This document shows positions 61,363 through 64,000 of a DNA stretch of 64,000 bases, piece after piece (the stretch's first letter is position 1; every line of letters begins with the position of its first letter). The stretch lies in NCBI GenBank assembly GCA_023079485.1, contig CM041090.1:39086874-39150873 (forward strand), read 5' to 3'. This DNA is from Archilochus colubris. Taxonomy: Eukaryota > Chordata > Aves > Apodiformes > Trochilidae. The position numbers and the translations under genes are program-made. The notes beneath the pieces were generated by a model. That model saw only the letters and a program-made list of their open reading frames with translations, had not been told where the DNA came from and did no database searches.

Positions 61363-61626
61363 GAACAGTAATGATAAACAGGAAAAATTACTAAATATAT
61401 ACAAATATACAGGAAAATGGAAACCACATTCCTCCCTCCTTTCCCCCAATAACTCTCACGTCACCACCGAGGCTGCAGGGCAGCCCTGGGAAAGTCCAGG
61501 CTGGATTGGGTCGGCAGCAGTCGGGAACCGGAGGCAGGAACACACAGATATGGGCTGGCACGGATCAGGAGCACAGGCAGACGAACGGACGGGATCCTTC
61601 CAGGATGCCGAGTGAAGGAAGGGAAG

Positions 61627-61672
61627 CAGGAAATCAGGAAATCAAGAAGTCTGGAAATCTGGAAATCCGGAA
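61627..61672 (-). repeat. GATTTCC-type short tandem array inside LTR copy 2
   Basis: GGAAATC, with variants AGAAGTCT and GGAAATCT, repeats five to six times on the plus strand. Copy 1 has only a single AGCAGGAAAAGATCTGG at the matching place. It lies about 30-80 bases downstream of the TATA box on the minus strand. Confidence 0.8.
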
Positions 61673-61703
61673 AGATCTGGCTCGGCCCTCGTGATGCCTC
61701 AAA

Positions 61704-61709
61704 TTTATA
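61704..61709 (-). promoter_or_regulatory. TATA box of LTR copy 2
   Basis: TATAAA on the minus strand, with the CRE-like TACGTCA just upstream as in copy 1. Activity is unknown. Confidence 0.6.
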
Positions 61710-62035
61710 CTGAGTGTGACGTATATGGGATGGAATACTCTGTTTGGTCAATTCTGGCATCTATCTTGTCTGTTCCTCCCCAAAGGAGGGCTCAGGTGGG
61801 ACCTCTTTATCCTCCTGGACAGTAAAATGTTTTCCTCAGAGCTGAGCAGTGTCCTTGGCTCTGCACACCAGTCTCTAGCAGTAACTATAAACATCAAGTG
61901 TTATCAATCCTAGAAGCACACACTGTCTGAGAAACTTGCTGTTAATTTCAGCAAATGCAACTACTTACAAGAGACTTAGCTAAAAGCAAAAGTACAAGAC
62001 AGAAAATCACCTTTATCCTGGCCCAAACCAGGACA

Positions 62036-62040
62036 CCCAA
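62036..62040. repeat. Target-site duplication, right, of LTR copy 2
   Basis: CCCAA follows the LTR's CA end and matches 61220-61224. Confidence 0.85.
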
Positions 62041-62585
62041 ATTCTTTGTTTTTGTCATATCACAGTTGTTTCCATGATAGTTTTATCTGTCTGTAGCATT
62101 GCTCATGCTCATGTGGGGTGTAGTAGACCTGGAAGTTTTGTTTCTTTGCTCTCTGAGAAGCAAGTTGAATATGGTTGCAAGAAGCTGTCAGGGCTTTTAT
62201 TTTGTGCCTTCTATTTGCATTCTTCACCTCTGGTGTCCTGCTGAGGAATTGATTACTTAGCAAAGCTTGGGAGAGATAAAGGAACCATCTAAGAGTGATG
62301 CTGTTCTGCATCCAGAGGTCCTTTCCAGCCTCAACGATAAAGAAAAAAGTCAATAAATAAATTTTACTACATGACATAGAGCTGTATACCAAGGCTGTGC
62401 TCAGCATAACAGAGGTTGGTGGTCCTGTGTCCCTCCCACCCCATGCTTTGTGGTACCTGGGACCTGCTTTGTGTCTTTTTGTCAGTCTTGAGGTGGCTTT
62501 AAGTTGTCTCAGGATGTTGTGGTGCCTCTGGGTCCTCTCTCATTCCTGTTCATTGGTGAGAAAGTGGCACAGAGTCCTCCCCCTG
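62041..62585. other. Non-coding sequence with a possible CR1 scrap
   Basis: AGAGGTCCTTTCCAGCCTCA near 62315 resembles a CR1 3' end but is too short to be sure. Nothing else is recognised. Confidence 0.35.
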
Positions 62586-62843
62586 GTCTTAAGTTGTGCC
62601 AGGGGAAGTTTAGGTTGGAGATTAGAAAGAATTTCTTTCTGGAGAGGGTGATCAGGCATTGGAATGGGCTGCCCAGGGAAGTAGTGGATTCTTCTTCCCT
62701 GGAGATATTTCCAAAGAGCCTGGATGTGGCACTGAGTGCCATGGGCTGGGAACTGCAGTGGGAGTGGATCAAGGGTTGGACTTGATGATCTCTGAGGTCC
62801 CTTCCAACCCAGCCAATGCTATGATTCTATGATTCTATGATTC
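62586..62843 (+). mobile_element. CR1 LINE, very short, group A 3' end
   Basis: Plus strand: [21 protein letters not shown] and [19 protein letters not shown] codons, the group A 3' UTR (GGAACTGCAGTGGGAGTGG) and three tail octamers ending near 62843. The 5' edge reads GTCTTAAGTTGTGCC, which matches group B, so this copy may be close to the A/B ancestor. It is too short to show the group A frame lesions. Confidence 0.9.
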
Positions 62844-64000
62844 ATGCAGGATGTAACAACTCCAGCTTTAGTTGTTTTTCACATTCCAGTTGCAGCAATA
62901 AGGAAGGAATGCTTTTTAAATGAATATTTAAAGCTGGTGCTGGAAATCCACCAGGAACCCACGAGCCACATAATAATGAAACTGGGGGGATATTCCTCTG
63001 GGTTTCCCTCTGATCTTGGGCTTTCTGTGCCAAGCTGGTATTCTGTGAGTCCTTATTGCTTTCTGCTGAGTATCATTATTGGGGATGGGTTTCCTATCTG
63101 GGTGGACCTTTAGTCTGGCATGGCAAAATTAATCTTGTACTAACTTCCACTTGCCCAACGCAACATCAGTCCCTGTTGTGAACAGAGTTTTAAATGTTCT
63201 GGAGGTTTAATAGCTGCTTTGTTGGGAACACATTCTTTTTTTTGTGACTTAGTGGTACCCTACAACAGCCTAAACAGAAGTGGTGATGGGTAGAAGAAGT
63301 TTGGTGCTGGGAAGGTAACTTTTACAGGCCCTGTGTTCTTTTTCATCTCATTTGAGCTCTGAAGATGTTAGGTGTTGGAGATGTTGCAGGACTTGTTGTG
63401 ACAGGAGGTTTTTGACTTTTGGGGAGGGTTTATCCTTAGAAGTATTTTGTGTTAACAGGTGTTTGGCTTTCCACTAGGTTGGTTTTTCTAGCAAATTCCT
63501 TAACCAGGGAGTTTGACTTTAGCAGACAGCCTGACCTCATGGTGCCTGGCTCTTTGCTTTTCTTTCTTCCTTCTGTGTTTTCACATTGATGCTGCTGATG
63601 CTGGTGCAGACATGGATAACTTCCAGCAAGCAGGGAGATTGCCCTGCACAGCCCATTTCATAAGGCCAGTGCCTTTTGCAGGGAATTTAATCATTCTATC
63701 CATAGCACAGTTACATTTTCTCCCCATACCTTTGGTTTAACCAGGAATTCTGGCATTGTCCAGCCACTGGTTACAGTGTTTTATTCATGAGGAGGTCTGA
63801 TGAGAGCAGAGAAACCTTGCCTCATGAGGACTGTGCATTTTCAGGGTATTTTAATCAAATAACCATCCTCTCCTCCCCTCCACTGTAAGCAGGTAGGAGG
63901 CATTTGTGGATCAAGCATTTTTTTTTTTAAATATTTTTCCTCTTCAGCCACATTTTACACTGCCAAGGTTTTATGGGGCTAACTGGATGCAAGTAGCTTT
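62844..64000. other. Non-coding sequence to window end
   Basis: Unique sequence with T runs near 63235 and 63919. No gene or repeat family is recognised. Confidence 0.4.

Larger units (their letters stand above)
61225..62035 (-). mobile_element. Solo LTR, ERVL-like endogenous retrovirus (copy 2)
   Basis: Same family and orientation as 15-796: TGTCACGG...CCAGGACA ends, TATAAA on the minus strand at 61704-61709 and ATTAAA at 61357-61362. It has its own CCCAA duplication, so it is a separate insertion and not the partner LTR of a 61-kb provirus. It differs from copy 1 by scattered substitutions, small indels and an added run of about 40 bases made of GGAAATC-type units at 61627-61672. Confidence 0.88.

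Noticed and set aside
15..62035. One giant provirus with LTRs at both ends
   Set aside because: Each LTR has its own different 5-bp target-site duplication, and the interval contains no gag, pol or env, only host DNA and CR1 copies.

Overview
This window looks like nuclear DNA from a bird, probably a songbird. The evidence is the density of CR1 (chicken repeat 1) LINE fragments whose 3' ends carry the ATTCTATG octamer tail, plus two solo LTRs of avian ERVL-like form with 5-bp target-site duplications. I see no bacterial operons, CRISPR array, rRNA or recognisable tRNA. Nearly all of the longer open frames are remnants of CR1 ORF2 or chance frames.

Layout. 1-925: a solo LTR (minus) and a CR1 tail scrap. 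925-9140: mostly unique upstream sequence with one CR1 copy. 9140-10080: a CpG island with a GC box, a 55-nt pure pyrimidine tract and one convincing host coding exon (9491-9593, +). That exon begins with ATG, encodes 34 residues plus one base and ends at a good splice donor. I do not recognise the gene. No further exon was found, so 9594 onward is read, as inference, as a long first intron. 10.1-61.2 kb: non-coding DNA broken up by about 15 CR1 copies on both strands and several local tandem duplications; the largest is a three-unit repeat of about 265 bp at 47772-48564. 61225-62035: a second solo LTR (minus) with its own target-site duplication. 62.0-64.0 kb: a short CR1 and unique sequence.

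The CR1 copies sort by shared sequence into groups (labels are mine). Group A (5445, 14797, 41424, 52309, 56337, with 12406 and 62586 related) shares reading-frame lesions between copies. Group B (18999, 22120, 59235) keeps the ORF2 C-terminal frame largely open. Group C (17005, 18121, 49706, 51971) has a different 3' tail. The rest are older and more diverged. The copy at 59235 has a group B body and a group A segment in its 3' UTR.

I found no new multi-gene system. The best leads are the frame-broken but repeatedly copied CR1 group A and its mosaic relative, the unidentified CpG-island first exon, the tandem-repeat cluster at 47.4-48.6 kb, and inverted group B copies inside the presumed intron.
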